The notes beneath the pieces are model-generated. The model had not been told where the DNA came from. It was given only the letters and a program-made list of their open reading frames with translations, and did no database searches. Positions 24,526-33,643 of a stretch of 64,000 nucleotides of DNA are shown piece after piece. The number at the start of each line of letters is the position of its first letter. Positions within the stretch are counted from its first letter, which is position 1. The DNA lies in the NCBI GenBank assembly GCA_041656735.1, contig JBBACY010000009.1, positions 1 through 64,000 on the forward strand. Direction: 5' to 3'. Source of the DNA: Perlabentimonas sp041656735. GTDB taxonomy: Bacteria > Bacteroidota > Bacteroidia > Bacteroidales > Tenuifilaceae. The translations under genes and the position numbers were made by a program.

Positions 24526-26550
24526 ATGAAACGTATTAGTATTAAGTCAAAAGCCCGAAGGGTATGCTTTCGAAAATGGAGTAACAAATCGTACAGCATT
24601 TTCAATACCCTAAGCGTTTTGGTAAAGATTAGCGTATTATCGGTAAGTTACAACTTTTTGGTTGCACCCGCAGTAGCCGTTGCACAGCCAGACACGATTA
24701 CTATATTTAAAAACGTTGAGATAGACGAGGTTGTTATCAGCACAGCACAAGCAGCTAGCATATACTCAGAGATGATGAGAGCCGTTGCAGTTATTCGTCG
24801 CAACGAAATTGAGCATCAACCCATTAACAATTTACATGGTTTACTAAAGAGCATTTCAAGCGTTGACCTTCGCCAAAGGGGTGGCCACGGAGTGCAAGCC
24901 GATCTTACCATTCGGGGAGGGTCGTTTGATCAGGTTCTAATTCTTTTAAACGGCATTAACATCACCGACCCCCAAACAGGCCACCACAACCTAAATATCC
25001 CCATCGATATAGAATCGATTGAAAAAATTGAAATTTTACAGGGACCAGGATCCCGCGTATACGGCCCCGGCTCATTTAGCGGGGCAATTAATATAATTAC
25101 AACGCCTAGCGTTGATGGCAAAACACAGGTTATTGCTAGTGTAGGAGAGCATGGGTTAATAAAGTCGGGTGCATCTGCGGGTGTAAAACAAAAAGAGCAT
25201 CGGTTTTACTTTTCCGCATCATCGGCAAAATCGGACGGATATATAAGCAATACGGACTTTGCCATTTTCAACTTTTTTACACACGCCTATTTTAATATAT
25301 TAAAGGGAAGGTTAAGCATTCAAAGTGGCTATCAGGATAAATCATTTGGAGCACAAAGTTTTTACTCCCCAAAATTTCCCGAACAGTTTGAGCATACCAA
25401 AACAATTATTTCCTCGGCAACCTACTCAAAAGTAATAAAAAGTATTACCATAAGTCCAAGCGTTTATGTTCGGAATCATACCGACCGTTTTGAACTTTTC
25501 AGAAGGCAAAGACCTACTTGGTATACTGGTCATAACTATCATAATACAACCTCAGCCGGAGCAAAAATAGATGCAACAGCAACAAGCAAAGCCGGAAGAA
25601 CACGAATTGGGTTGGAGTTCCGCAATGAAAACATTCTAAGTAACGTATTGGGAGGCACCCTTAAAAAGCCTATACCCATTAAGGAAACGGTTGACACCAC
25701 ATACACAAAAGGCGACAACAGAGGTTTACTAAACGCTTTTAGCGACCATACCGTATATTTTAGAAGAATAGTACTTTCGAGCGGGGCCCATATGGCCTAC
25801 AGCAGTAAATACGGATACAACTGGAGTTTTGGGCTTGATGCAAGTTTTATCATCAACAGGTACTCTAAACTATTTATTTCGGCTGGAAACACGTTGCGCT
25901 ACCCCACTTTTACGGATCTTTACTATAATGGCCCTACAAATAAAGGAAATATTAACTTGCTACCAGAGAAAGCGAATACCGTTGAAATTGGGCTAAAAAG
26001 TTCAGGTAGTATCTTTGTCGCCCAACTATCATTATTTCATAGGAAAGCTACGGATGTTATAGACTGGATACAAAAACCTGAAAACGAGATTTGGGAAACA
26101 ATGAACCACACAAAAATAAACTCAACAGGATTTGAAGCATATGGCAAACTTTATAATATAAGCGGTTTTCGGCTCTTAAATGAATTATCGGTTAATTACA
26201 ATTACTTAACCTCTGATAAAAACAGCAATGGATTTAACTCTTTTTACGCTCTCGACTACCTAAAGCATAGGGTAACCTTTAGTGCAAACCTTAAGGTTTA
26301 CAGAAATATTGGAGTAACTTGGTCCGGGTATTGGCAAAGTCGAGAGGGTACTTACACCGAATACCCAAGCGGTATAGAATTAGGCTATAATGATGTTACC
26401 ATTGTAAATCTCCGTATACACTCTGTCTTTAAATCGATTACAGTGTACCTCGACTGTAATAACCTAATAAATACAAAGTATGTTGAAATAGGGAATATTG
26501 AACAGCCAGGCAGATGGTTATCGCTAGGATTCAGGTACTTAATGAAGTAA
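24526..26550 (+). CDS. TonB-dependent outer-membrane receptor
   Basis: 674 residues. After a long basic N terminus and signal segment comes a TonB-box-like strand (EIDEVVIST), then the plug domain: LHGLLKSISSVDLRQRG, ADLTIRGGSFDQVLILLNGI, IEKIEILQGPGSRVYGPGSFSGAINII. The rest forms about 22 barrel strands ending in GFRYLMK. No carboxypeptidase-like domain precedes it, unlike SusC, so it resembles BtuB/iron-siderophore receptors. Substrate unknown: no riboswitch marks it and no uptake partner is adjacent. It is divergent from the ECF sigma operon. The start gives an unusually long, positively charged leader of about 50 residues; a later Met might be used. Confidence 0.88.
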   Translation: MKRISIKSKARRVCFRKWSNKSYSIFNTLSVLVKISVLSVSYNFLVAPAVAVAQPDTITIFKNVEIDEVVISTAQAASIYSEMMRAVAVIRRNEIEHQPINNLHGLLKSISSVDLRQRGGHGVQADLTIRGGSFDQVLILLNGINITDPQTGHHNLNIPIDIESIEKIEILQGPGSRVYGPGSFSGAINIITTPSVDGKTQVIASVGEHGLIKSGASAGVKQKEHRFYFSASSAKSDGYISNTDFAIFNFFTHAYFNILKGRLSIQSGYQDKSFGAQSFYSPKFPEQFEHTKTIISSATYSKVIKSITISPSVYVRNHTDRFELFRRQRPTWYTGHNYHNTTSAGAKIDATATSKAGRTRIGLEFRNENILSNVLGGTLKKPIPIKETVDTTYTKGDNRGLLNAFSDHTVYFRRIVLSSGAHMAYSSKYGYNWSFGLDASFIINRYSKLFISAGNTLRYPTFTDLYYNGPTNKGNINLLPEKANTVEIGLKSSGSIFVAQLSLFHRKATDVIDWIQKPENEIWETMNHTKINSTGFEAYGKLYNISGFRLLNELSVNYNYLTSDKNSNGFNSFYALDYLKHRVTFSANLKVYRNIGVTWSGYWQSREGTYTEYPSGIELGYNDVTIVNLRIHSVFKSITVYLDCNNLINTKYVEIGNIEQPGRWLSLGFRYLMK

Positions 26551-26620
26551 ACGGTTTACTAAACAACAATTAACATAACACTGTTTAAAATATCAAATAA
26601 ATATTTTAATAAAATGCATA

Positions 26621-26637
26621 ACTATTCAATAGTTTTG
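26621..26637 (+). promoter_or_regulatory. Promoter of the small lipoprotein with an overlapping palindrome
   Basis: TAGTTTTG (26630-26637) fits TAnnTTTG. The palindrome ACTATT-C-AATAGT (26621-26633) overlaps the box and could be an operator. No clear -33 element. Confidence 0.4.
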
Positions 26638-26683
26638 AATAAATTTGACACGAAAATTTTGTTCAACAAAAACCAACCAAACA

Positions 26684-26896
26684 ATGAAAAAAACTAAATT
26701 CCTAGTAGCTAGCCTTTTTGTGGCATTTGCCATAACTCTAGCTTCTTGTGGTGGTAACACCGAAAAGAAAGCAGCAGAAGCTAAAGCTCATGATTGCGAA
26801 CAAGTAGCAAAAGATTCTTGTCAAACTGCAGCAGCAGACTCTTGCAAGACTGTAACTGATACTTGCCAAACAGCTGTAAAACAAGCTGAAGAGTAA
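26684..26896 (+). CDS. Tiny lipoprotein with regularly spaced cysteines
   Basis: 70 residues from the ATG at MKKTKFLVASLF; the open frame 13 codons upstream has no signal peptide. A lipoprotein signal peptide ends LASCGG, so the protein is lipidated at that Cys. The mature 50 residues are a helix-prone Ala/Lys/Gln/Thr sequence with Cys about every eight residues: HDCEQ, DSCQT, DSCKT, DTCQT. The pattern suggests either disulfide pairing on a helical hairpin or metal binding. Not recognised. It has its own promoter and a strong terminator. Confidence 0.7.
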   Translation: MKKTKFLVASLFVAFAITLASCGGNTEKKAAEAKAHDCEQVAKDSCQTAAADSCKTVTDTCQTAVKQAEE

Positions 26897-26931
26897 GTCG
26901 ATACTTTAAAAGTATTTCAGTGCATTATATT

Positions 26932-26961
26932 AATAAGGCCGAGCAATTGCTCGGCCTTATT
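26932..26961. terminator. Symmetric terminator after the small lipoprotein
   Basis: AATAAGGCCGAGCAA pairs with TTGCTCGGCCTTATT in a 15-bp perfect palindrome (26932-26961) with T-rich flanks. It can serve both the lipoprotein gene and the facing gene. Confidence 0.8.
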
Positions 26962-26985
26962 AATTATATGGTTGTGTTCTAATAA

Positions 26986-27837
26986 TTAAAAAATACTTGG
27001 AATAAGGCTAATTACGCCTGTTACAATTTCGCCCGTTTCGTAGCTAAACTCCGACCCCCTTAGGCTATGAGGAATTAGATAAATAGCCAGCGTAATAACC
27101 GAGGCTGCAACCGTAACCATACGGCGCTCCTTTTTCAAATTAGCAATACAGGCTATTGCCCACACTACAAACATTATAAGGGTTTTATTGTCGGTTAGGT
27201 CAAACCCCAACGGGAAACCAGTCCAAAACTCGCCAAATGCAAACTTTTGAACAATTGGGCCAAACACCAAACCGCCCAAAAGAATGGTAGAAATTGTAAT
27301 TACCCCCCATAACCTGAAAGATGGTTTACCAACTGCCCCAAGCAGGCCTGTTAAACTGCTAAGTAATAAAGCTATAGACATAAGTAAAATATGTGGCAGC
27401 AACGCCCAAGCAGGAACCGCACCTTTATACCTTATAACAACAGGTTCATCGGTAGGCAAAATTATCGTTTTTCCTTCAAAAGAATTTTCTATCTCAATAT
27501 AGTACTCAAGTTTTGCTGCCTTTTGGGCTACCTTTGGAAGGTACGAAACAAACTTGTCTCCCTCTGGCCAAAAGGGTGGGTTTAACACCCATTCCGTATC
27601 TGTTGGGTATGGACGATGATACAGCCTGGCTGACCAATCCCACGAAATGGGAGGCATTTCAATTCTAACTTCCTCGTTCACATTCCCGCTTCGAGGAAGC
27701 GTTAAACCTAAAGTGGTTGTATCATCAATTTGAACACTTACCTTTTTGGGATACGTGGGGCCTGTGTACCGCTGAAAAACAAATGCTGAACCAGTAATTA
27801 TCACTGCTGCAATCCACAAATAAAGAACTCTTTTCAT
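26986..27837 (-). CDS. Membrane protein of unknown function
   Basis: 283 residues. An N-terminal hydrophobic helix (about 4-22) is followed by an extracytoplasmic beta-rich domain of about 120 residues (PPISWDWSARLYHRPYP, VLNPPFWPEGDKFVSYLPKV) and then about five transmembrane helices to the C terminus. Not recognised; the soluble part looks Ig-like by eye. It faces the small lipoprotein across the shared terminator and has 190 bases to the upstream peptidase gene. Codon use is like its neighbours. Confidence 0.65.
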   Translation of the reverse strand: MKRVLYLWIAAVIITGSAFVFQRYTGPTYPKKVSVQIDDTTTLGLTLPRSGNVNEEVRIEMPPISWDWSARLYHRPYPTDTEWVLNPPFWPEGDKFVSYLPKVAQKAAKLEYYIEIENSFEGKTIILPTDEPVVIRYKGAVPAWALLPHILLMSIALLLSSLTGLLGAVGKPSFRLWGVITISTILLGGLVFGPIVQKFAFGEFWTGFPLGFDLTDNKTLIMFVVWAIACIANLKKERRMVTVAASVITLAIYLIPHSLRGSEFSYETGEIVTGVISLIPSIF

Positions 27838-28028
27838 ATGTCTATTTTATTGTTTTAAAGGTATATATTAAGTATCTATGGTAGTCATTCTCCAGTGTGC
27901 CGTGCTTTATGAATGCTAAAGAAACAATAAGCTAAACGCCACATTATGAACAGAACTGGTTTGGACAACCTAGATAATATTTCTAAAAACTATTCACTTT
28001 TAAGAAGGAGCCCGTTAAATAATTAAAA

Positions 28029-29810
28029 CTACAACTGCAACAAAAACACCTTTGTTGTGTCATTTCGTTTAACCTCAACAGAAACCACCGTACCAGGGGT
28101 TAACTCCTGAAGCCTATACATATAATCCTGAATATGCTTTATCTTATTCCCATTAATAGCGGTAATTACATCGTTTTTTAAAATACCGGCTACCGCTGCA
28201 GGCAGGTTCTCGGTGGCAGCCAAAACCCTTAGTCCGCCGTTACCCGATCCGCTAACATCGGGCATAATACCAAACCGAACTTTAAGCTCATTTCCATGGC
28301 TAGAGGTTCTAGACTTAGGACCCGATTCGGTAAATGTAGGTTTAAAATTCCCATTCGTAATTTCGGTAACTACATCGTAGATATAATTTGTTGACACCTG
28401 TAATCCATCAAAGTTGATTAGGCTAACCTTATCGTTTGGTGTGTGATAATCAGTATGTGCACCCGTTGAGAAGAATAGGACAGGAATATCGTATACATAA
28501 AAACTTGCATGATCCGATGGGCCATACCCCTCAGACGATAGAGCTAGTTTAAATTCGTATGATGTGTTAACTGTGTTAAGTAGTTCTTCAAATTCAACGG
28601 ATGTTTTAACACCGCCAACCTGAAGTTCTTTCTCATCATTGAGCCTGCCCAACATATCAATATTAACCATGGCCACAATTGAATCGCGCGGGATTAGAGG
28701 GTTTTCAATAAAGAACTTAGAGCCAAGTAAGCCCATTTCTTCGGCGGCAAAAGCCACAAACACAACGCTGCGTCGAGGTTTATTAAACATAAGTTTTTGA
28801 GCAATCTCTAAAACTGACGACACCCCCGAAGCATTATCATCGGCACCATTGTGAACGGCTAACGTATCGGGCATTCGGCTCGAAGACCCCTTCCCTCCCA
28901 TGCCTAGATGGTCATAATGAGCGCCTACTACTACATACTGATGCCTTAATAACGGGTCGGTTCCGGCAATCATTCCTACTACATTTTGCGTATTTTTCTT
29001 TTTTGTTTCTACGCTAGTTCGTGCATAAATATTAGCGCCAATAATAAATGAGTTGGTTTGTTTTAATGCTGAAAAACGAGTTTCGAGCTTGTCGATATTC
29101 CAACCTGTTGGTTCTAGCATTATATCGGCCACATTACGCTTAACGTGTATCGAAGGTATTCCGGCATCAAAGTTTTTCTGTTTAGTAGAGATTAGTTTAT
29201 CATCGTTGGCATACTTTTTTCCTGAAACAAGAATAACACCCGCTGCGCCATTATCCTTAGCAAGCATAACCTTATGCCTATCGGAACTTAACCGCTCTAT
29301 GTTATTATTTGGCGAATTACCAAAAGGATGCCCCCTTAAAACCACAACCCACTTATCGGCAGCATTGGCCAAGTCATAGTCGTCCCAAGTAAGCGTATCC
29401 GAAAAAATGCTTAACCCATAGCCAACAAAAACGGCTGTAGACGATACGGAGTCGGAAGCAGAAAAAGGAAAAACGGAATAATCCTCTCCTAAAACAAAAT
29501 CTTGGTTGTTTACTCTAAAAGAATTACCCTCCCCCACATCCTGATAGTCAATGAATTCGAAAAACTGGTAACCGGTTTTATTTAGCAATTCAAGTCCATT
29601 TAATTCAAAAAAGTCTTTAATATACTTGGCCGCAACCCTATCGTAGGGCGTACCTGGCTGCCTACCAAATAATGAATCTGATGCCAAAAAATCAACATAT
29701 TCAAAAAGGTCATCCTTAACTATTTCAGGATTAATATGTGGTGATTGCTTGCATGAGACTGTAAAACAAATCAATGCAATTAGGGTCAAACGTGCAGATA
29801 AACGCATCAT
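28029..29810 (-). CDS. Lipoprotein M28 aminopeptidase with PA and PDZ domains
   Basis: 593 residues. Lipobox CFTVSCKQ near residue 20, so anchored to the envelope. Residues about 110-260 form a protease-associated (PA) insert. The M28 zinc core follows: VVGAHYDHLG (His, Asp ligands), HNGADDNASGVSS (bridging Asp), FAAEEMGLLGS (catalytic Glu pair), VNIDMLGRL (Asp) and STGAHTDYHTPNDK (last His). The C-terminal 90 residues are a PDZ domain (LRVLAATENLPAAVAGI). It removes N-terminal residues from peptides. Its own promoter lies just upstream; the 190 bases after its stop show no clear hairpin. Confidence 0.92.
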   Translation of the reverse strand: MMRLSARLTLIALICFTVSCKQSPHINPEIVKDDLFEYVDFLASDSLFGRQPGTPYDRVAAKYIKDFFELNGLELLNKTGYQFFEFIDYQDVGEGNSFRVNNQDFVLGEDYSVFPFSASDSVSSTAVFVGYGLSIFSDTLTWDDYDLANAADKWVVVLRGHPFGNSPNNNIERLSSDRHKVMLAKDNGAAGVILVSGKKYANDDKLISTKQKNFDAGIPSIHVKRNVADIMLEPTGWNIDKLETRFSALKQTNSFIIGANIYARTSVETKKKNTQNVVGMIAGTDPLLRHQYVVVGAHYDHLGMGGKGSSSRMPDTLAVHNGADDNASGVSSVLEIAQKLMFNKPRRSVVFVAFAAEEMGLLGSKFFIENPLIPRDSIVAMVNIDMLGRLNDEKELQVGGVKTSVEFEELLNTVNTSYEFKLALSSEGYGPSDHASFYVYDIPVLFFSTGAHTDYHTPNDKVSLINFDGLQVSTNYIYDVVTEITNGNFKPTFTESGPKSRTSSHGNELKVRFGIMPDVSGSGNGGLRVLAATENLPAAVAGILKNDVITAINGNKIKHIQDYMYRLQELTPGTVVSVEVKRNDTTKVFLLQL

Positions 29811-29850
29811 ATTAAGTTGTAAAATTCAAGTTATTTTCCATATCAACATA

Positions 29851-29881
29851 CAAACCTACTGTAAAAAAATGTAAGTTGCAA
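29851..29881 (-). promoter_or_regulatory. Promoter of the M28 peptidase gene
   Basis: On the minus strand TTG (29881-29879), a 20-base spacer and TAGGTTTG (29858-29851). The same arrangement occurs upstream of gcvT. Confidence 0.6.
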
Positions 29882-29962
29882 TAGCACAAAACACGCCCCA
29901 TAGGTGGATGCTCGGAGTTAATTTGATATTAATTACTGGGATATAATTAACTTATTTGAGCA

Positions 29963-29970
29963 TATTTTTG
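29963..29970 (+). promoter_or_regulatory. -7 box upstream of the phospholipase/nuclease-like gene
   Basis: TATTTTTG fits TAnnTTTG, 30 bases before the ATG at 30001. No -33 element at the right distance was found. Confidence 0.45.
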
Positions 29971-30000
29971 TAGTATTGCATTACGTACAACCAAAACAGA

Positions 30001-31341
30001 TTGTTTATGAAAAGGTTTATTTTTAGAATATTACTACTTGCTCTTGCAATGGCAAACCTGTCGCAAAGAGCAACCGCTTGGTCGGAGCATCCACTATTGG
30101 CACATCCTGTACTGTCGTCGATACAGCAACTCGTAAACGAAAACCCTATAATGGTTAAAAGCCTTAAAACCTTCCTGATGGAGCAGGAAAAAGAGTTGGA
30201 AATATTTTTTCATGAGCAGGAAATTTGGCTAACCAAAAACCTATCGTACTATCCTGCCCTTCCTGAGCATTTACGCTTTAAAGCAACAGGCAACCCCGAT
30301 GATATTCTCGACCGGTTTTTTAGAGCACTTAGGTTAAACCCGAATGTGAAAATGAGGCTATACCAGCATCTGCTTCCCAATGAACAGGTTGGCGATAGAA
30401 CGAGAATTGATCCAAAACTACTCACAACTCTAAACGATGTTTCGGCTCTACAACACACCAATTACGTTGAACTTTTTGAAAACGACTTAGTAAGCCCAAT
30501 GGCCGTATTACTATCGGCCAACGATGAGCCCGACTACGGTTTTGATTTGGGCCTATTTAAAGACAACAACACACCACAGGGAAACGAGTATGGATTTGGA
30601 GCACAACCCTTTGGCGACCCAAACCTTGAATACGGAAGCCAAGCGCCTTTCCATATGGGCTTTTATCATGAAGCGCGAATCGTGTTCCTTTTTGGTCCGT
30701 TCCTAAAAAAGACTCTCCCCGAAATGCGATTTAACCAATTTAAAGCGTTAGCCGAATTTGCTTTCAAGTCCGAAAACCCATACTGGGGATATAGGTTTAT
30801 GGGTTGGGGAATGCACTACCTAGGCGACCTATCGATGCCATACCACGCAGTGGCACTTCCTGGAGTTAGCGCGCTGAAAATGATTTGGACAAACATTAAA
30901 GCAATATTTGGGTTTTCGAAAAGTAAGGATAATGCTGTTCAGCTTGTAAGCAACAGGCACTCGGTTTTAGAGGAATACCAATGGCAAGTTTTAAGGGCAG
31001 CATACAATGATGGAAATATGGATCATCCACTAATTAATGCCCTTAAAAGCCCTATTGAACGAATAGATTACACCGATAACTTTCCGCGAAATATTGTGGC
31101 CAAAGAGTCGGCTAGCAGGGCAAAAAAAACTGATAAAATACTTGAAAAATGGATGCCTGCAATCCTGGTATCCGACCCTTCTTTTGAAACACCTGGCTCA
31201 CCTGAGCTAGAGCAGATTCTGGCACTTACAAAAGAGGAAAAGGGCAAGGAAGCCTTTACACAAATGGACGAAATGCTGGCTATGCTATTCAAATCATACA
31301 GCATGCACATGCAAAGTTTTTATTACTCTATAAAAAACTAA
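30001..31341 (+). CDS. Zinc phospholipase C / S1-P1 nuclease-like secreted enzyme
   Basis: 446 residues. A signal peptide would end near ATA, exposing Trp27 (WSEHPLLAH) as N terminus. In the zinc phospholipase C and P1-nuclease fold the mature N-terminal Trp is itself a zinc ligand, followed by His; here HPLLAHPV follows. The hallmark zinc motif HxxGDxxxPxH is present as MHYLGDLSMPYHA, and NRHSVLEEY matches the next His/Glu ligand segment. I infer a trinuclear zinc phosphodiesterase, perhaps acting on lipids or nucleic acids outside the cell. The sequence is divergent, so the substrate is open. It stands alone with its own -7 box. Confidence 0.7.
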   Translation: MFMKRFIFRILLLALAMANLSQRATAWSEHPLLAHPVLSSIQQLVNENPIMVKSLKTFLMEQEKELEIFFHEQEIWLTKNLSYYPALPEHLRFKATGNPDDILDRFFRALRLNPNVKMRLYQHLLPNEQVGDRTRIDPKLLTTLNDVSALQHTNYVELFENDLVSPMAVLLSANDEPDYGFDLGLFKDNNTPQGNEYGFGAQPFGDPNLEYGSQAPFHMGFYHEARIVFLFGPFLKKTLPEMRFNQFKALAEFAFKSENPYWGYRFMGWGMHYLGDLSMPYHAVALPGVSALKMIWTNIKAIFGFSKSKDNAVQLVSNRHSVLEEYQWQVLRAAYNDGNMDHPLINALKSPIERIDYTDNFPRNIVAKESASRAKKTDKILEKWMPAILVSDPSFETPGSPELEQILALTKEEKGKEAFTQMDEMLAMLFKSYSMHMQSFYYSIKN

Positions 31342-31359
31342 GTTCAGTTTTTTCCCATA

Positions 31360-31411
31360 CGTTGCAATTGAATATCTAGAAGTGGCCTAATAGGCTACTT
31401 CTATTGCAACG
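31360..31411. terminator. Long hairpin between convergent genes
   Basis: CGTTGCAAT (31360-31368) pairs with ATTGCAACG (31403-31411), and AGAAGTGGCC (31378-31387) pairs with GGCTACTTCT (31393-31402). The 9-base stretch between 31369 and 31377 bulges out. The flanks are A/T-rich. It is the only structured element between these facing genes and probably stops both transcripts. Confidence 0.5.
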
Positions 31412-31471
31412 AATAAAAAATTTGGATAGGATTAAATAGACGTCATAAAAGCTGTAAACCATAATGTAATC

Positions 31472-32539
31472 TCAATCGAAATTAATGGTTAGCTGCACGG
31501 GTCCGTTAGTTTCTTCGTCTTCAAAATTTGAAATTGTTATACCCAGAAGCCTCACTTTCTTTGAGGGATTTGCCATTTGTAACAATTCGGCAACCACTTC
31601 TCTTATGCAGGCACGCTCCGTTATGGGGTGGAGAAAAGATTGAGAGCGAGTAATTTGCTCAAAATCGCTAAACTTAACCTTCAGGGTAATGGTTTTACCA
31701 AAACGACCATGGCTAACAATTCGTCGCCATAAACCCTCTTCAAGCTCTGCAAGGGCATTTAGCATCTCCTTCTGATTCTCAAGGTCGTACAAAAATGTGT
31801 TCTCAATACCAACCGATTTTCTAACCCTATGAGGCATTACCGGACGATGGTCAATTCCGTGTGCTACCTGATAAAAAAAGTTCCCCACCTTTCCGAAGTG
31901 CCGAATTAATAGTTGCAACTCGGCTTTCTGTAAATCTTTACCGCAAAAAAGTCCCAATTCATGCATTTTTTCAGAAGTACGAGGCCCTACCCCGTAAAAC
32001 TTTTCCACCGGGAGCGCTTCAACAAATGGCAATACCTCGTTGGGTTTAATAACAAACAGGCCATCGGGTTTACGATAATCTGAAGCTATTTTGGCCAAGA
32101 ACTTATTTACGCTTATGCCCGCCGAGGCTGTTAAGCCCGTGGTTTCAGCTATACGACTTTTAATTTCGCGTGCAATTTGGGTAGCCGACAGTATTCCTTT
32201 TTTGTTGGTGGTAACATCTAAAAACGCTTCGTCGATGGATAAGGGTTCAACTAAGGGGGTATATTCACGGAAAATACTCATTAAAATGGCAGAAACATCC
32301 TTGTAAACATCGAATCGGGGGTGCACAAAAATAAGATTAGGGCATTTTCTCGATGCAACCACGGAGGGCATGGCAGAATACACTCCAAATTTTCGTGCCT
32401 CATAGCTTGCTGCCGCTACTACTCCACGGTCGCTACCGTGCCCAACGGCAACAGGTTTGCCAAGTAGTTCAGGGTTGTCACGCTGCTCTATGGAAGCAAA
32501 AAAGGCGTCCATATCTATGTGTATAATTTTACGCACCAT
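31472..32539 (-). CDS. dinB: DNA polymerase IV (Y family)
   Basis: 355 residues, typical for DinB. Error-prone translesion polymerase. The palm contains the metal ligands in DMDAFFASIEQRDNP (N terminus) and LSIDEAFLDVT (middle). The HhH segment (LPVEKFYGVGPRTSEKM) and the little-finger domain are present, and the C terminus is short and ends TINFD. No LexA-type operator was recognised upstream, in line with the varied SOS systems of this phylum. It is monocistronic; the 200-base gap before it has nothing clear. Confidence 0.94.
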   Translation of the reverse strand: MVRKIIHIDMDAFFASIEQRDNPELLGKPVAVGHGSDRGVVAAASYEARKFGVYSAMPSVVASRKCPNLIFVHPRFDVYKDVSAILMSIFREYTPLVEPLSIDEAFLDVTTNKKGILSATQIAREIKSRIAETTGLTASAGISVNKFLAKIASDYRKPDGLFVIKPNEVLPFVEALPVEKFYGVGPRTSEKMHELGLFCGKDLQKAELQLLIRHFGKVGNFFYQVAHGIDHRPVMPHRVRKSVGIENTFLYDLENQKEMLNALAELEEGLWRRIVSHGRFGKTITLKVKFSDFEQITRSQSFLHPITERACIREVVAELLQMANPSKKVRLLGITISNFEDEETNGPVQLTINFD

Positions 32540-32740
32540 GCTGCAAGTTTAATGGATTTACTCTAATTCTGCATCATTTTTAAGATGCAAAATTATGTTT
32601 ATAAAAACAAGGCTACCATAAAAACCCGAAGATGAATTGACTTCCTTTTTGGCAAGTTGAAGAGAAACTATACCATTCAGTACACGGGACAACTGTAATG
32701 AATTGAATGAAAACAGGAGTAAACCTTATGAACCAAGACG

Positions 32741-33643
32741 CTACTTTGCAATATGCTGCTTTTTATAGTCGGCATAAAGCTGATGCACAATACCATCGGA
32801 CACACCGATTGTTGGAATAATAATTCGCTTAGCACCAGACCATCGCATTATTTTTAAAAAAATATCTGAAGCGTGAATAATCACATCGGCTCTATCGGTA
32901 TTCAAACCAAGAATTTTTATCCTATCCTCGCTACTGTATTTATGCAATAACGTATCAACCTTAACCAACTCGTTTAGCAACAACTGCTGCTTGGCTTTTT
33001 TACCCGACAGTTTAACGATTTTATTAATATTACCCCCTGACCCAATAAGAACCACCTCCTTATCATCTAATCTAATAGGTGTTAACCATTCTTCAATCTC
33101 CTTAAAATCATTCTCGCTAACCCTGTTGTTAAGTAACCTTACAGTGCCCACATCAAACGATTTTGAACCAATCGGTTCCTTATGGTTAAAAACTGTAACC
33201 TCTGTACTCCCTCCGCCTACATCAACATACAGATAATGGGCGTCACCCCGCATCTTTTCTGCTATTTTATTTAAGTTAATAAACTCTGCCTCCTGCTTGC
33301 CATCAATAATTTCAATATTAATGCCCGACAACTCCTTTACCTGCAAAACTATATTGAGCCCATTAGAAGCCTCGCGCATAGCCGAGGTTGCGCACGCTCT
33401 ATATGCTGTCACCTCGTGCACCTCCATTAAATATTTAAAAGCGAGCATCGTTTTTTGCAGCTTTTCTATTTTTGCCGACGAAATTTTGCCCTTAACAAAC
33501 GTGTCGTTGCCAAGCCTAATGGGTACCCTTACCAGCGACGATTTTTTGAAAAGAGCATTCCCGTTCTCCTCAATAACATTCATAAAAAGCAAGCGTATGG
33601 CATTTGAGCCAATATCGATAGCGGCGAATTTGAGTACATTCAT
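32741..33643 (-). CDS. ppx: Ppx/GppA-family exopolyphosphatase
   Basis: 300 residues, the short form with only the ASKHA ATPase-like domain. The motifs are AAIDIGSNAIRLL (phosphate 1), YLYVDVGGGSTEV (phosphate 2) and VVLIGSGGNINK. The family hydrolyses terminal phosphates of polyphosphate or pppGpp. It overlaps ppk1 by four bases (ATGA at 33643-33640), so the two are translationally coupled. Having the synthase and a phosphatase in one operon argues for polyphosphate as the substrate. Long C-terminal domains of E. coli Ppx are absent, common in Bacteroidota. Confidence 0.88.
   Translation of the reverse strand: MNVLKFAAIDIGSNAIRLLFMNVIEENGNALFKKSSLVRVPIRLGNDTFVKGKISSAKIEKLQKTMLAFKYLMEVHEVTAYRACATSAMREASNGLNIVLQVKELSGINIEIIDGKQEAEFINLNKIAEKMRGDAHYLYVDVGGGSTEVTVFNHKEPIGSKSFDVGTVRLLNNRVSENDFKEIEEWLTPIRLDDKEVVLIGSGGNINKIVKLSGKKAKQQLLLNELVKVDTLLHKYSSEDRIKILGLNTDRADVIIHASDIFLKIMRWSGAKRIIIPTIGVSDGIVHQLYADYKKQHIAK

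Noticed and set aside
27946..28026. 26-codon plus-strand frame
   Set aside because: No promoter, no signal or membrane segment, and its coding character is no better than chance.
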